A stretch of DNA of 64,000 nt. Origin: Weissella soli (GTDB lineage: Bacteria; Bacillota; Bacilli; Lactobacillales; Lactobacillaceae). The notes beneath the pieces are model-generated. The model did no database searches. It saw only the letters and a list, made by a program, of their open reading frames with translations, and was not told where the DNA came from. The position numbers were made by a program, and so were the translations under genes. The number at the start of each line of letters is the position of its first letter. Position 1 is the first letter of the stretch. Positions 20,001 to 32,380 of this stretch are shown here, piece after piece. The DNA lies in NCBI RefSeq assembly GCF_001761545.1, contig NZ_CP017326.1, forward strand, positions 1,550,001 through 1,614,000, given 5' to 3'.

Positions 20001-21153
20001 CATCATACTCAGGCTGATTATGTGAATACTCAGCAATCGCTTTTCCGATATCATGAATATCTTCCATCACTGGCGCTGGTAACTCAGAATCCTCTAAGTA
20101 CATACCTCGATACAGGTCATACTGTTCTTTATCCCAGGCATAAAAGAAAATTGGTCGTCCAGTAACCAAAAAGTCAAAGAAAATGCTTGAATAATCTGTA
20201 ATGAGATAATCCGTTACCGATAAAACGCGATTAGCATCATATTGATCGGGAATTAAAATATCAACTAAATTCTGTTCCTGTTTCGCCATACTATATGCAT
20301 ATGGGTGCACCTTAACCAAGACTTGTTTATCGGGATTCATAGCTTGTATGACGTTTACTTCTGCAACAATTTGTTGCATACTACCACTTGGATTAGTGAT
20401 TGATGTCCCTTTCCAAGTCGGTGTGTATAGCACAATTGGCTTGCCATTCAACTGCACACCGTCAACCACTAATTGCCTTAAGATTGTTTCATCTCGATGT
20501 TGCAAAACGTCATTACGTGGATAGCCTGTTTCTAGAATTTTCCCCTCATAAAGACCATTTAACTTGTAACGATCTGCGAAAATATGAGTCGTATGTTCAT
20601 TTGGCGAAAGAAGATAATCTGTCATTAAAAAATTACGTTGTACATTTTTTAATGATGTCTTACTTCCAGGAATGTCATAACCCATGTACTTCAACGGCGT
20701 GCCATGCCAAGTATTAATGTACGTTTGACCGGGACGCTTAGCATAAAATGATTGAAAAGTTGAATTGGTAATCACGTACTCAGCTTCAAGTAACCATTTC
20801 ATGTACTCAATCGTGTCACGACGAACAATTTCAATCCGATCACGGAATTCCAATGGTACATTGACCAATGCTTCTTGTTCAGAGACTGCATCCTTGAGCA
20901 CCCAAACGTGCCGCCAGTTGTGATATTTTTCGTTTTTTACTAACTCTAAAAATATGTATAATGGACTGTCAGTGATTGACTGCCCATCGCGGGTCTCATA
21001 GAGAATGGTTTGTGATTGAATCTTAGAATTATCAAAATTGAAAAAATAATAGCTCAATATCGGCCGCCGGGCGCTATAGTACTGTGGCAGATATTTACGT
21101 GAGGCACGTGCTATTGCATTCACCCCATTCATCAATTTTTGTTTAACACCCAT
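17074..21153 (-). CDS. TagF-GT4 fusion with SH3/GW-like modules inside the GT4 part
   Basis: A 1359-residue protein. Residues 1 to about 400 are a CDP-glycerol glycerophosphotransferase domain (NTWHGTPLKYMG near 154, LYTPTWKG near 246, ITDYSSIFFDF near 321). From about 424 (PKVLIFTGGMVNNGITQS) to about 605 is the N-terminal half of a GT4 glycosyltransferase. Its C-terminal half (NFVAMGRLSPEKNH near 1194, then SYYEGQPMVLLEALE with the EX7E pair near 1280) follows only after an insertion of about 500 residues. That insertion contains repeated SH3/GW-like segments (for example a YYRL...WL pattern). The start ATG 21153 is supported by AGGGAA. It probably polymerises and glycosylates the wall polymer; the insertion may bind polymer. 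Confidence 0.85.
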   Translation of the reverse strand: MGVKQKLMNGVNAIARASRKYLPQYYSARRPILSYYFFNFDNSKIQSQTILYETRDGQSITDSPLYIFLELVKNEKYHNWRHVWVLKDAVSEQEALVNVPLEFRDRIEIVRRDTIEYMKWLLEAEYVITNSTFQSFYAKRPGQTYINTWHGTPLKYMGYDIPGSKTSLKNVQRNFLMTDYLLSPNEHTTHIFADRYKLNGLYEGKILETGYPRNDVLQHRDETILRQLVVDGVQLNGKPIVLYTPTWKGTSITNPSGSMQQIVAEVNVIQAMNPDKQVLVKVHPYAYSMAKQEQNLVDILIPDQYDANRVLSVTDYLITDYSSIFFDFLVTGRPIFFYAWDKEQYDLYRGMYLEDSELPAPVMEDIHDIGKAIAEYSHNQPEYDALAQRMVAYDDGHVTERIVARIFEGNTTAITLGHELALPHDKPKVLIFTGGMVNNGITQSMINLSRNFDYEKYDLSIMTWDSTAAEKVANVNQLDERARLVYRFGRAALTTKEFFGDTLITRFGLQFWNKWLLPVKGYRRELYRLTGHVHYRAVIDFSGYSYNGAKLLAFSDAEKKSVYQHNDLWTDAHKVVKGKQANKHALLALFSIYRYFDRVVSVSEALSQINEVKLAKYLNPGSQTFVRNSMNISEGSANSEQSNTAIKQLNSDVYLNGDMLVGYARLDEIGQVDKIAKFAVVTDNIQAVAEITVQEQTYYKLIVDGLPSIWAINDNVFLVEHVHLISDQTTSLVGWVKPNKRRILAAPYGMDSEEVAVSRGRLLNNSFVKIIQIVQNTDGTYYRLDLPNVKSAWLNAKSVKLLKGRKLSLFQRFYNAVTTKKIETTYEPVHAVMWTDPSIDTYKEPLGLGRRSQKAHRSMLPLTYVYNRSITGAGEFYEILSAETKHVWANSREFTPVLLRTAFRNVEFDITEYINRSTWRNIIWLNGVVAGTDLQGNSVAINQYSQENDDWQAHKIDERLPFIGQQSFLLESKRTGRQVIVASSDILMINTRYFGQSFRDDKQQIKLARVRDFTNSIWLDVIYHLDEEQVEWVTDESQQILEQQKKLEDTMAKLGSEVLYPRTIEVASTTKQDVENYLAELQAEFAIDMTEVKTQVPATVHVNDNAQVIKKREHQGRYYIDDEISVNLFDQIDGTLVDRQVLENVFVQTSYVLTKGIVWYEIVFNGRTYFIKATDVEVFQVVDNETHVELEPNHINFVAMGRLSPEKNHTNLILAFKAVVERYGNAHLYILGDGAMRKALTELIRMLDLKANVHLVGYVTNTKEYLAATDFFVHPSYYEGQPMVLLEALEQSAIVIASNIKANIGVVGNQKFAYISNGVDANALADALNFSIEHVMYFEEFDTNRYNTSAVNDFVIKLL

Positions 21154-21205
21154 CTTATAATTCCCTACTTAACCTATGTTTTTTGGCAACTTGCCACTTT
21201 TAAAA

Positions 21206-21224
21206 AACCATTCAATCAATGGTT
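21206..21224 (-). terminator. Short hairpin overlapping the tagB-like stop codon
   Basis: On the minus strand AACCATT and AATGGTT form a 7-bp stem with a 5-nt loop, followed by TTTT. The stem overlaps the last codons of the TagB-like gene. It could reduce read-through into the 1359-residue gene. Confidence 0.4.
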
Positions 21225-22369
21225 TGCAATAAGATTTTATTTATGATAAATTCGCGTGTCTTATCTCGCAGTTCCACTGGCAAATATTCATCCCGTGTTG
21301 CTTTAATTACCCGCTTTAAATTCGGCTTATTTTCTAATAACTCATCAAATTCAAATTCCGAGTGAGCAACAGGAAATCCTAGAGCCTCTGGTGAAAGGTA
21401 TAATCCCCTACGCTGTTGATACTCTGTTATATCTGGCTCAAAGAAATATATTGGTTTGTTGAACGGCAAGAATTCGAAAATTGCGGAAGAGTAATCGGTC
21501 ACCAAAATATCAGCGATCCAAAACAATTTATACAGGGATTCTTTGTTGACAGTAGTCACATTTTTATAGTTTTGCCCTAACTTGAAATAGTGTCCACGAT
21601 ATAATACATTATAGTGATTTGTCAGATGCTTGAAGTAGGCTTCCGAAAAACCAGTTGCCATTGCCGGCGTGTACTCCCTGAAAGTCGGTACATATAAAAT
21701 TGTTGGTTTGTGCGGATCGAGCTGCAATGTTTCTCTATATTTATCTAAGTTATGCTTTCGACGTTCAATAACATCAAATCGTAAACTTCCTGTTTGTACA
21801 AATTGTTTCGTTTTTGGAAAAACAGTTTTGAAAATTCCTTCGTCGTACGTATTATGCGTAAAAAAATAATCAAATTCGACATTCTTATACCAAGATTTAA
21901 CCAAACGGGACAACCCTTTTTCGTGAGGTCCCAATTTTTTGAGCGGAATGCCATGCCAGAACTGAATATATATGTTGTTAGGATGTTTGAAAGCTAACAA
22001 ACGATCTATCGAGCTATTTGCAACCCAGTACTTTGAACGTACCAAGTGATAAAAATATGAAATTTTATTAGCACTTATTTTATTCTCTGCCGGGATACTT
22101 GGCACTTTGTCTGGTTCGTTCAGTGCCCAAATTAATTTATAATCAGTAAATCTTGGATCTTGTGATAGCTGCAGATAAAGTTCTTTTGGAGAATCTGAAT
22201 ATTGTCGACCACTATATGAAACAAACAATATTTGCTTTTGATTCACTGGGAATAGCAACTGTAGAATTTTGACGTAAAGTACCGCGACAAAATGATACCA
22301 TTCACCAAGATGGGTCGAATTTTTAATTCGATTTTTCCATACTTGGTTTAGCCCTTTTAATAATTTCAT
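21212..22369 (-). CDS. tagB: CDP-glycerol glycerophosphotransferase, TagB-like
   Basis: A 385-residue single-domain enzyme of the CDP-glycerol:poly(glycerophosphate) transferase family. Motifs are QFWHGIPLKKLG, LYVPTFREY and VTDYSSAIFEF, equivalent to the conserved blocks of TagB and TagF. Its length matches the TagB primase (about 380 residues), which adds the first glycerol phosphate to the lipid-linked disaccharide, and not the longer TagF. It follows tagD, the enzyme making its donor, by 28 nt. A basic, amphipathic N-terminus suggests peripheral association with the inner membrane face. Primase versus short polymerase cannot be settled from the sequence alone. Confidence 0.75.
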   Translation of the reverse strand: MKLLKGLNQVWKNRIKNSTHLGEWYHFVAVLYVKILQLLFPVNQKQILFVSYSGRQYSDSPKELYLQLSQDPRFTDYKLIWALNEPDKVPSIPAENKISANKISYFYHLVRSKYWVANSSIDRLLAFKHPNNIYIQFWHGIPLKKLGPHEKGLSRLVKSWYKNVEFDYFFTHNTYDEGIFKTVFPKTKQFVQTGSLRFDVIERRKHNLDKYRETLQLDPHKPTILYVPTFREYTPAMATGFSEAYFKHLTNHYNVLYRGHYFKLGQNYKNVTTVNKESLYKLFWIADILVTDYSSAIFEFLPFNKPIYFFEPDITEYQQRRGLYLSPEALGFPVAHSEFEFDELLENKPNLKRVIKATRDEYLPVELRDKTREFIINKILLQTID

Positions 22370-22397
22370 TTAGCCTACTACCGTTTCATAATTAAGA

Positions 22398-22832
22398 TTA
22401 CTTTTCAATCACGGATTCGTGTTCAGTAATCAAGTTACCACCTGTCAAATCCTTCTTAATTTGAGTAGTAGAAATCTCAGGTGTACGACCAAGATATACG
22501 ACTTCAGCATCTGTCTCATCTTCAAGATAGTCAAATTGCCCCTTCCAATCATCGCCCATGACGAAGGTATCAACTTTATACAATTTAATGTCAGAAACCT
22601 TTTGACCCCATCCTTCTTCAGGGATGACTAAATCAACATAGCGCAATGCTTCAAGCAATTGCTTGCGTTGTTCATAAGTAAAGTAGGTTTTCTTATTTTT
22701 TGAATCCCAGTTGAATTCGTCCGTTGATAACGCAACAATGAGATAGTCTCCCATTTCCTTTGCACGGCGCAACAGATTAATATGTCCGTAATGCAACATA
22801 TCAAAGGTACCGTATGTAATTACTCGCTTCAT
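22398..22832 (-). CDS. tagD: Glycerol-3-phosphate cytidylyltransferase
   Basis: A 144-residue cytosolic nucleotidyltransferase that makes CDP-glycerol from CTP and glycerol-3-phosphate. It carries the HxGH motif (YGTFDMLHYGHINLLRRAK) and the second motif RTPEISTTQIKK at the C-terminus. The length is standard, about 130-145. ATG 22832 has GGAGA upstream. It is the first gene of the long minus-strand cluster, with a promoter candidate 44 nt upstream, and supplies CDP-glycerol to the TagB-like and TagF-like enzymes downstream. Confidence 0.97.
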   Translation of the reverse strand: MKRVITYGTFDMLHYGHINLLRRAKEMGDYLIVALSTDEFNWDSKNKKTYFTYEQRKQLLEALRYVDLVIPEEGWGQKVSDIKLYKVDTFVMGDDWKGQFDYLEDETDAEVVYLGRTPEISTTQIKKDLTGGNLITEHESVIEK

Positions 22833-22875
22833 AATTTATTTCTCCAATTAACCCAATTTTTTTATTCAACACATT

Positions 22876-22903
22876 CTTATATTTTATCAAAAACAGTTTA
22901 CAA
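22876..22903 (-). promoter_or_regulatory. Candidate promoter of the tagD operon
   Basis: On the minus strand TTGTAA (22898-22903) and TATAAG (22876-22881) are separated by 16 bp. They lie 44 nt upstream of the tagD ATG in an A/T-rich stretch. Confidence 0.55.
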
Positions 22904-23013
22904 ATCCGTTACTGTTCATGTTTAATTCTAGATTGACGCCACCTGATAGGGATTATGCGCATAACAATCTTTGGCATCAATGTTACACTTCAAAAATCTT
23001 TTATTTTCTGATG

Positions 23014-23796
23014 CTACTTATACTCATCTAAAGCTGAAACGTCAGCTGACTTATCACTGTTGTAGTCACCACCTGAGATACCTGTGAACTCTTCGAGTGT
23101 TGCGACACCCCATTTATGCATTTCTGTAGCATACTTCACTCCAATATAGCGTAGATGCCACTGTTCCTGATCATAACCCGTAATTGACGCTTTGCCCTTT
23201 GGGTATCGGATAATCAACCCATACTTATAGGCATGATTCTTCAACCAGTTATACATCGTTGTACTTGTAGGTAGATCACCATCTTCACCGACTAGATCAA
23301 ACGCCATGCCTGATTGATGCTCTGAATAACCTGGCCGTGCTGAATACTTGTCAGCCCATGATTGACCGTGTTGCGTCACGTAGCCGTCATATAAGGATTG
23401 TTGATAACTATAGTACCGAAAACTAGATACATTTGAAGCTATCGGGAACCCGGCCTGTTGCATCGCTAAGATCAATTTACTTTTTGCTTCATTTGCAGCC
23501 GTCATCAAACCACCACCATCCGGGTTATTACCCGTAACAGCGCCATTATAAGGATTATAATCGCTGGGTAAAGGGTGCTTCTTGTTCACTACTATTAGTA
23601 GTTTAGCAGCCTCAGTTCCTGTTTTGATCTTAATCGGATACTTCTTCTGGGCTGATGTTTCACGTGAAACACTTTGTTTTACTTTGCTGACTGTCTTTTT
23701 AATGTCTTGTTTTGTGGCTGAATGCTGATTTAAGGCAACATATCCGCCCGCTGCAATTATCAAAAGCGCAGCTAAAATTCCCAAACCTTTTTTCAT
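23014..23796 (-). CDS. VanY-type D-alanyl-D-alanine carboxypeptidase (M15B)
   Basis: A 260-residue exported peptidase with an N-terminal hydrophobic segment (residues 5-23) acting as signal peptide or anchor and a Ser/Lys-rich linker. The M15B domain has the zinc ligands in SEHQSGMAFDL and EQWHLRY. It would trim the terminal D-Ala from peptidoglycan stem peptides. The gene carries a perfect ParB-binding parS site near its 5' end, which encodes part of the linker (VSRET). It stands alone between the rRNA operon and tagD. No glycopeptide-resistance partners are nearby, so a housekeeping wall-remodelling role is more likely than resistance. Confidence 0.88.
   Translation of the reverse strand: MKKGLGILAALLIIAAGGYVALNQHSATKQDIKKTVSKVKQSVSRETSAQKKYPIKIKTGTEAAKLLIVVNKKHPLPSDYNPYNGAVTGNNPDGGGLMTAANEAKSKLILAMQQAGFPIASNVSSFRYYSYQQSLYDGYVTQHGQSWADKYSARPGYSEHQSGMAFDLVGEDGDLPTSTTMYNWLKNHAYKYGLIIRYPKGKASITGYDQEQWHLRYIGVKYATEMHKWGVATLEEFTGISGGDYNSDKSADVSALDEYK
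23656..23671. promoter_or_regulatory. parS: parS site (perfect)
   Basis: The 16-mer TGTTTCACGTGAAACA is a perfect palindrome matching the Firmicutes ParB-binding consensus TGTTNCACGTGAAACA. It lies inside the VanY-type gene, about 23 kb from oriC. Confidence 0.9.
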
Positions 23797-23930
23797 GTTT
23801 CCGTCCTGTCTGTCTTAGTCTTTTTCTATTATACGATGTGACCAGACGTTCGCAGCATAACCTGGCCTATTTCTTAAGCAAATAATGTTGTTTAACCAAT
23901 AACGACATATTTAATTAAGTCAACCCACGC

Positions 23931-23962
23931 AAAAAAACAGACAACCATCACTGGTTGCCTGC
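23931..23962 (-). terminator. rRNA operon terminator
   Basis: On the minus strand AGGCAACC and GGTTGTCT pair around a 6-nt loop and are followed by GTTTTTTT. It lies just past the 5S rRNA gene. Confidence 0.85.
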
Positions 23963-23968
23963 TAACTG

Positions 23969-24085
23969 TGCATCGCGACGTCCTATCCTCGCAGGAAGCG
24001 ATCCTCCAACTACTTTCGGCGCTACTGAGCTTAACTGCTGTGTTCGGTATGGGAACAGGTGTGACCTCAGTGCCATCATCACGAC
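23969..24085 (-). rRNA. rrf: 5S ribosomal RNA
   Basis: The minus strand carries the conserved 5S core, including CCCATACCGAACACAG and AGTAGTTGGAGGATCGC. It follows the 23S gene by about 95 nt and precedes the operon terminator. The ends are estimated to within a few bases. Confidence 0.93.
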
Positions 24086-24180
24086 ACGGTATTTAATTAG
24101 TGAGAGTTTAGTTCTCTCAAAACTGAATCATATCTCTGTAAATTGCATTGAACTTTGAAACCACGTTATCTGTTACTACT

Positions 24181-27098
<2,918 letters not shown>

Positions 27099-27307
27099 TC
27101 AGCTTACGCTGATGATTCAAGTTCGAGTATGTGACCATAAAGGTCACTTGCGATTATTACTAATTAAAGTAATGAACTTGTTTTAAAACTCAAAAAAATA
27201 ACGCGGTGTATTTCTCGGTTCAATTTAATTTAAATTGAAATTTAAAAATTTACATTAATATGATTCAGTTTTCAAAGAACTAATTGCTATGATCACAACG
27301 TGATCAA

Positions 27308-27381
27308 TGGGCCTGACAGGACTCGAACCTGTGACCCCTGCGTTATCAACACAGTGCTCTAACCAACTGAGCTACAGGCCC
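27308..27381 (-). tRNA. tRNA-Ile (GAT)
   Basis: A 74-nt cloverleaf on the minus strand, starting GGGCCTGTAGCTC, with anticodon loop TTGATAA (anticodon GAT) and T-loop GGTTCGAGTCC; the encoded 3' CCA is absent. It lies in the 16S-23S spacer. No tRNA-Ala is present, so the spacer has one tRNA only. Confidence 0.96.
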
Positions 27382-27466
27382 ATATAAATCATTATATGAC
27401 TATTTACATTGAGTGTAAGACACTCAAAACTGAATAACGTTTCAACGCTGTGTAGGTTTCCGATTT

Positions 27467-29052
<1,586 letters not shown>

Positions 29053-29233
29053 AGCTTGAGTATAACTCAATCTTTGTTATGTTTAACCAATGTTAAACGA
29101 ATTTACTAGCGAATTGACTTCGCAAATGTTTTTTGCTTCAAATTCTAAAATTTGAAGACCCTACACATTTGATCATCGAAACGTTATTCAGTTTTCAATG
29201 TCCTACTTCGTTGCCTCACGCGACAACTTATAT

Positions 29234-29262
29234 ATCATATCAATTATCAAATAACTTGTCAA
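29234..29262 (-). promoter_or_regulatory. rRNA operon promoter P2
   Basis: On the minus strand a perfect -35 TTGACA (29257-29262) and TATGAT -10 (29234-29239) are separated by 17 bp, about 180 nt upstream of the 16S start. Confidence 0.85.
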
Positions 29263-29332
29263 CACTTTTTGTTAACTTAATTAAATTGAATTAATATGTG
29301 TTATCGCAAATATCTCGCTGACAACTCAATCT

Positions 29333-29361
29333 ATATTACGCATGCTTTGACCAAATGTCAA
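29333..29361 (-). promoter_or_regulatory. rRNA operon promoter P1
   Basis: On the minus strand TTGACA (29356-29361) and TAATAT (29333-29338) are separated by 17 bp. The box lies 99 nt upstream of the matching P2 element. Tandem promoters are usual for rRNA operons. Confidence 0.8.
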
Positions 29362-29411
29362 TACTTTTTGCCAACAAAGTTTTTATTATGTCGAAACCGT
29401 TTTGTGCCAAA

Positions 29412-29446
29412 CAAAAAGCTGCGAAGATTTTCATCCCCACAGCTTA
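29412..29446 (-). terminator. Terminator of the sirtuin operon
   Basis: On the minus strand an imperfect hairpin (AAGCTG ... CAGCTT) is followed by TTTTTG. It begins 2 nt after the sirtuin stop codon and lies just upstream of the rRNA promoters. Confidence 0.7.
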
Positions 29447-29448
29447 GA

Positions 29449-30147
29449 CTAATTCACTTTTAACTCTGAAAAAAAGACCGTCGCATCCCCAATAATTTGC
29501 TCCACCCGATCAGGTGCCGAGATGCGCTCGAGATTAATCGCCATCATATGAGCAGTCAGCTTGGCATATTGTAGTAGTCCCGCAAAAGGATAAACCACAA
29601 AACTAGTCCCAACAATCACAATCAAATCAGCTGTGGCAACCCATTGCGCAGCCTCATCCACTCTAAATGGAATCTCACCATATAACGTAATGGCCGGCCG
29701 AAGCAATTCCCCATTAGCTGCATACATAGATTGCAAATATTGATCCACTGTAGCTGGCTGCTTAGTCTGAGTCCCATAGATTCTATATAGCGACCCGTGA
29801 AACTCCAAAACATGCTCAGCGCCTGCTTTAGTATGCAAACCATCGACGTTTTGTGTCACAATTCTAGCCCGACCTTGTTGCGTTAATGTTGCCATCTTCT
29901 GATGAATGATATTTGGTTCAGCAGCGGGAAAATACATATTATCCCGCATAAACTGATACATTTTCTCAGGAGCTTCCCGCAATGCATCCGTACTCAATAA
30001 ATACTCCGGTCGCAAGGTAATCCCATCATATAACCCCCCCTTAGATCGATAGTCGGGAATACCAGATGCCGTTGAAACACCTGCACCGGTTAAAAAAACA
30101 ATGTGCTGTGCTTCATCAAATTGTTTCTGCACTGCTTCAGTGATCAT
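29449..30147 (-). CDS. Sir2-family NAD-dependent deacylase lacking the zinc cysteines
   Basis: A 232-residue sirtuin. NAD-binding blocks GAGVSTASGIPDYRSKGGLY (about 21-40), TQNVDGLH and VGTSFVVYP are present, as is the catalytic histidine in EFHGSL. The two CxxC zinc-binding pairs that normally follow are absent, and the whole protein contains no cysteine. It may remove acyl groups from lysines, or act as an ADP-ribosyl-type sirtuin. The start at ATG 30147 has AGGAGGAG 5 nt upstream. It is the last gene of the merR-mvaA operon, 17 nt after the HExxH protein, which suggests a link to acetyl-CoA or mevalonate metabolism, by context only. Confidence 0.88.
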   Translation of the reverse strand: MITEAVQKQFDEAQHIVFLTGAGVSTASGIPDYRSKGGLYDGITLRPEYLLSTDALREAPEKMYQFMRDNMYFPAAEPNIIHQKMATLTQQGRARIVTQNVDGLHTKAGAEHVLEFHGSLYRIYGTQTKQPATVDQYLQSMYAANGELLRPAITLYGEIPFRVDEAAQWVATADLIVIVGTSFVVYPFAGLLQYAKLTAHMMAINLERISAPDRVEQIIGDATVFFSELKVN

Positions 30148-30164
30148 GGCATCTCCTCCTAAAA

Positions 30165-31124
30165 TTAGCGCATAGTAAATGGTTGTTTCATTTGATCAAA
30201 CAAGTCTTGCACTGGCATGGCGTACAACTCCTTAAACCAATCAGCAGTAGCTTCAGTTGGGGCAGCTAAGACAAAACTATTTTGCCCAGAAGACTTCTGT
30301 AACCCAACATAGGCCGTGTCACCAGTCACTTGGTTCAACAAATCCACATGCTTAATATCAAACACTTGGGCCACAGGTAAACGCAATTGCCGTTCTGAAA
30401 GAACAGGCGTCACTGTCGTGAACTCTTTACTATTCAACTCTGGTAATTGCCAAGTGATCATCATCGCATCAAACCCATCAAAGGCGGTCACAATCGCTTG
30501 ATGCAACGTGAATGCATCCACGATATGGTCAATTGCCATTTGATCAAAAATCAACGTAGCACCTTGCCAAGCTTCTGGGAATGCATCCATAAAAGTAGCC
30601 GTGAAAGCAGTCGTGTCAGTCGGCACGTTATGCATGAAAACCTTCGCATCTAGCAAAGTCAACAAACGTAAGGCAGCTTCATCACGATTACCTGGTGTTT
30701 CCTTGGTCAAAGTGGTCATGACTCCCTTGGCATAGGCCTCCGCAACTTCAGCCGTTAGCAAACCGTGTTTGGCTTGTTCACGATAGATGATTGCATGCAG
30801 AGCTGGCCGATAAAGATACGTAGCCATCACCATTAATTGGTTGGTCACATCCTCATCCCCAGTTTTTAATTGAAAATAGACCTGTGGAAATCCTGATAAT
30901 GTCAACAACATGTGCAACAACTCATGTGTCGCCTGGAAATCCGGAGCTGTCGCGTCAGTGACTTCAACCATTAAACGCGTTTCCAACATTTCAGTTGTCA
31001 CCTGATCATGAGTGATTATCCCTGAAGCCTCACCTTGGCCCCGTAAAATGACAGACCCTGGGTAAACTTGATTAACTTGCTCTAACAACTTTAATGTATC
31101 ATCTAAAAATTTCATTTCACTCAT
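30165..31124 (-). CDS. Uncharacterised protein with HExxH motif (IpaB/EvcA-type annotation)
   Basis: A 319-residue cytosolic protein. ATHELLHMLL (about residue 64) contains HELLH, the HExxH pattern of zinc metallopeptidases, set in a helix-like context. No clear third zinc ligand can be named. I recall relatives in lactobacilli being labelled IpaB/EvcA family, a name without biochemical meaning. Its ATG overlaps the mvaA stop by 4 bp (ATGA), and the sirtuin follows 17 nt downstream, so the four genes form a tight operon. No signal peptide or membrane segment is seen. Peptidase activity is possible but unproven. Confidence 0.7.
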   Translation of the reverse strand: MSEMKFLDDTLKLLEQVNQVYPGSVILRGQGEASGIITHDQVTTEMLETRLMVEVTDATAPDFQATHELLHMLLTLSGFPQVYFQLKTGDEDVTNQLMVMATYLYRPALHAIIYREQAKHGLLTAEVAEAYAKGVMTTLTKETPGNRDEAALRLLTLLDAKVFMHNVPTDTTAFTATFMDAFPEAWQGATLIFDQMAIDHIVDAFTLHQAIVTAFDGFDAMMITWQLPELNSKEFTTVTPVLSERQLRLPVAQVFDIKHVDLLNQVTGDTAYVGLQKSSGQNSFVLAAPTEATADWFKELYAMPVQDLFDQMKQPFTMR

Positions 31125-32380
31125 TTTCCATTTCGTAGTGCATGCAGCAATGACCGTGCATGTGTTTCATCAATTTTATCAGCTTGTTGAATCAGGTCGG
31201 TCAGCTTGCCAACCTCATCGGGCTGAGCACCCACTTGTAATGCTAACGACTTGGCCTGCAATGCCATATGCCCTGCTTGAATACCTGTGGAAACCAACGC
31301 ACGCAACGCAGCTAAGTTCTGGGCCAACCCAACCGCTGCAACAATCGCTGTTAACTCCTCAACCGTGGGATTCCCCATGATCTGATGGTTCAACTTAACT
31401 GCTGGTACAATACCGATTGAACCACCAACCACCCCCAATAACAAGGGTAGGGTGGTCTCGCCCACTAATTCAGCCCCAGCAACCGTCCAACGCGTCAAAC
31501 CGCGATATTGACCTGACCGCGCAGCAAAAGCATGCAAAGTCGCATTGACTGCCCGCGTGTCATTACCACTGGCTAGCACTGCGGCCTCAATGCCATTGAG
31601 CAAGCCTTTATTGGCCGTCGCCGCACGGTAAGGTGATAGCGTTTCAATCAAACTGGCTTCAGCAATCTTTGCCACAATTTCTGCGCCCGTCACCCCTTGC
31701 TTCGTTGCAAGGGCAGCAACTGGTATCCGGACGGTCGCGTGAATTAACGCCTCACTGGCCAAGTTTGACAAGATTGCCATTAAAACCGAATATCCTTGCC
31801 CACGTAATTCATCAGCAACCGCTTCAGCCATGGTATTCACGACATTGGCACCCATGGCAGCTTGTGGATCAACTAAAATATTGACAATCGCCCGCTGTTC
31901 GTCCAATTGCTCGAAAAGAATTGACTTCGCACCACCACCACGGCGGGCCATCGAAGGATGTGCAGCATTGGCAATTTGCAGCAATTCTGTTTCATGCAAC
32001 GTCACATATTGCTGCAACGTGACCATGTCAATAATATCCGTCAGAATAATTTGCCCGCGCACTAACCGTTGTGATGCTTGGGTTTGCACCCCAAGGCCAG
32101 CGCGCATCATTTTAGCACCGTTATTTGCGGCCGCAATGACACTCGGTTCCTCTGTGCTCATCGGTACGTTCACTAAGCGACCATTCACCGGCAAATCAAT
32201 TAACAAGCCTGTTGGTACACCAAAATTATAAAGATAATTTTCAACCTGATTATCCCCGATGACCGATTGATGCAGACGCATCATCGTCGTTTGTTCATCC
32301 GAAAGGCCAATTTCTGCGGCTAACAATGCAATGCGTTCAGCCATCGAGCGTTTGTAAAATCCCGTTAGATTTGCCATCAT
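31121..32380 (-). CDS. mvaA: Hydroxymethylglutaryl-CoA reductase, class II
   Basis: A 419-residue cytosolic enzyme of the mevalonate pathway, converting HMG-CoA to mevalonate for isoprenoid and undecaprenol synthesis. Class II features are AAMGANVVNTMAEAVADELR (the substrate and cofactor loop), the catalytic lysine in ANKGLLNGI, the aspartate in GNDTRAV, and a C-terminal GIQAGHMALQAKSLA supplying the general-acid histidine. The ATG at 32380 overlaps the upstream regulator's stop (ATGA); a second in-frame ATG lies directly after it. The length is normal. Expression is probably controlled by the MerR-type regulator encoded just upstream. Confidence 0.95.
   Translation of the reverse strand: MMANLTGFYKRSMAERIALLAAEIGLSDEQTTMMRLHQSVIGDNQVENYLYNFGVPTGLLIDLPVNGRLVNVPMSTEEPSVIAAANNGAKMMRAGLGVQTQASQRLVRGQIILTDIIDMVTLQQYVTLHETELLQIANAAHPSMARRGGGAKSILFEQLDEQRAIVNILVDPQAAMGANVVNTMAEAVADELRGQGYSVLMAILSNLASEALIHATVRIPVAALATKQGVTGAEIVAKIAEASLIETLSPYRAATANKGLLNGIEAAVLASGNDTRAVNATLHAFAARSGQYRGLTRWTVAGAELVGETTLPLLLGVVGGSIGIVPAVKLNHQIMGNPTVEELTAIVAAVGLAQNLAALRALVSTGIQAGHMALQAKSLALQVGAQPDEVGKLTDLIQQADKIDETHARSLLHALRNGK

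Noticed and set aside
23014-23796. Glycopeptide resistance gene vanY
   Set aside because: No van regulators or ligases are nearby, and VanY-like carboxypeptidases are common housekeeping proteins in lactobacilli.
31830-32231. 133-codon plus-strand frame
   Set aside because: Antisense to mvaA, which has full catalytic motifs.
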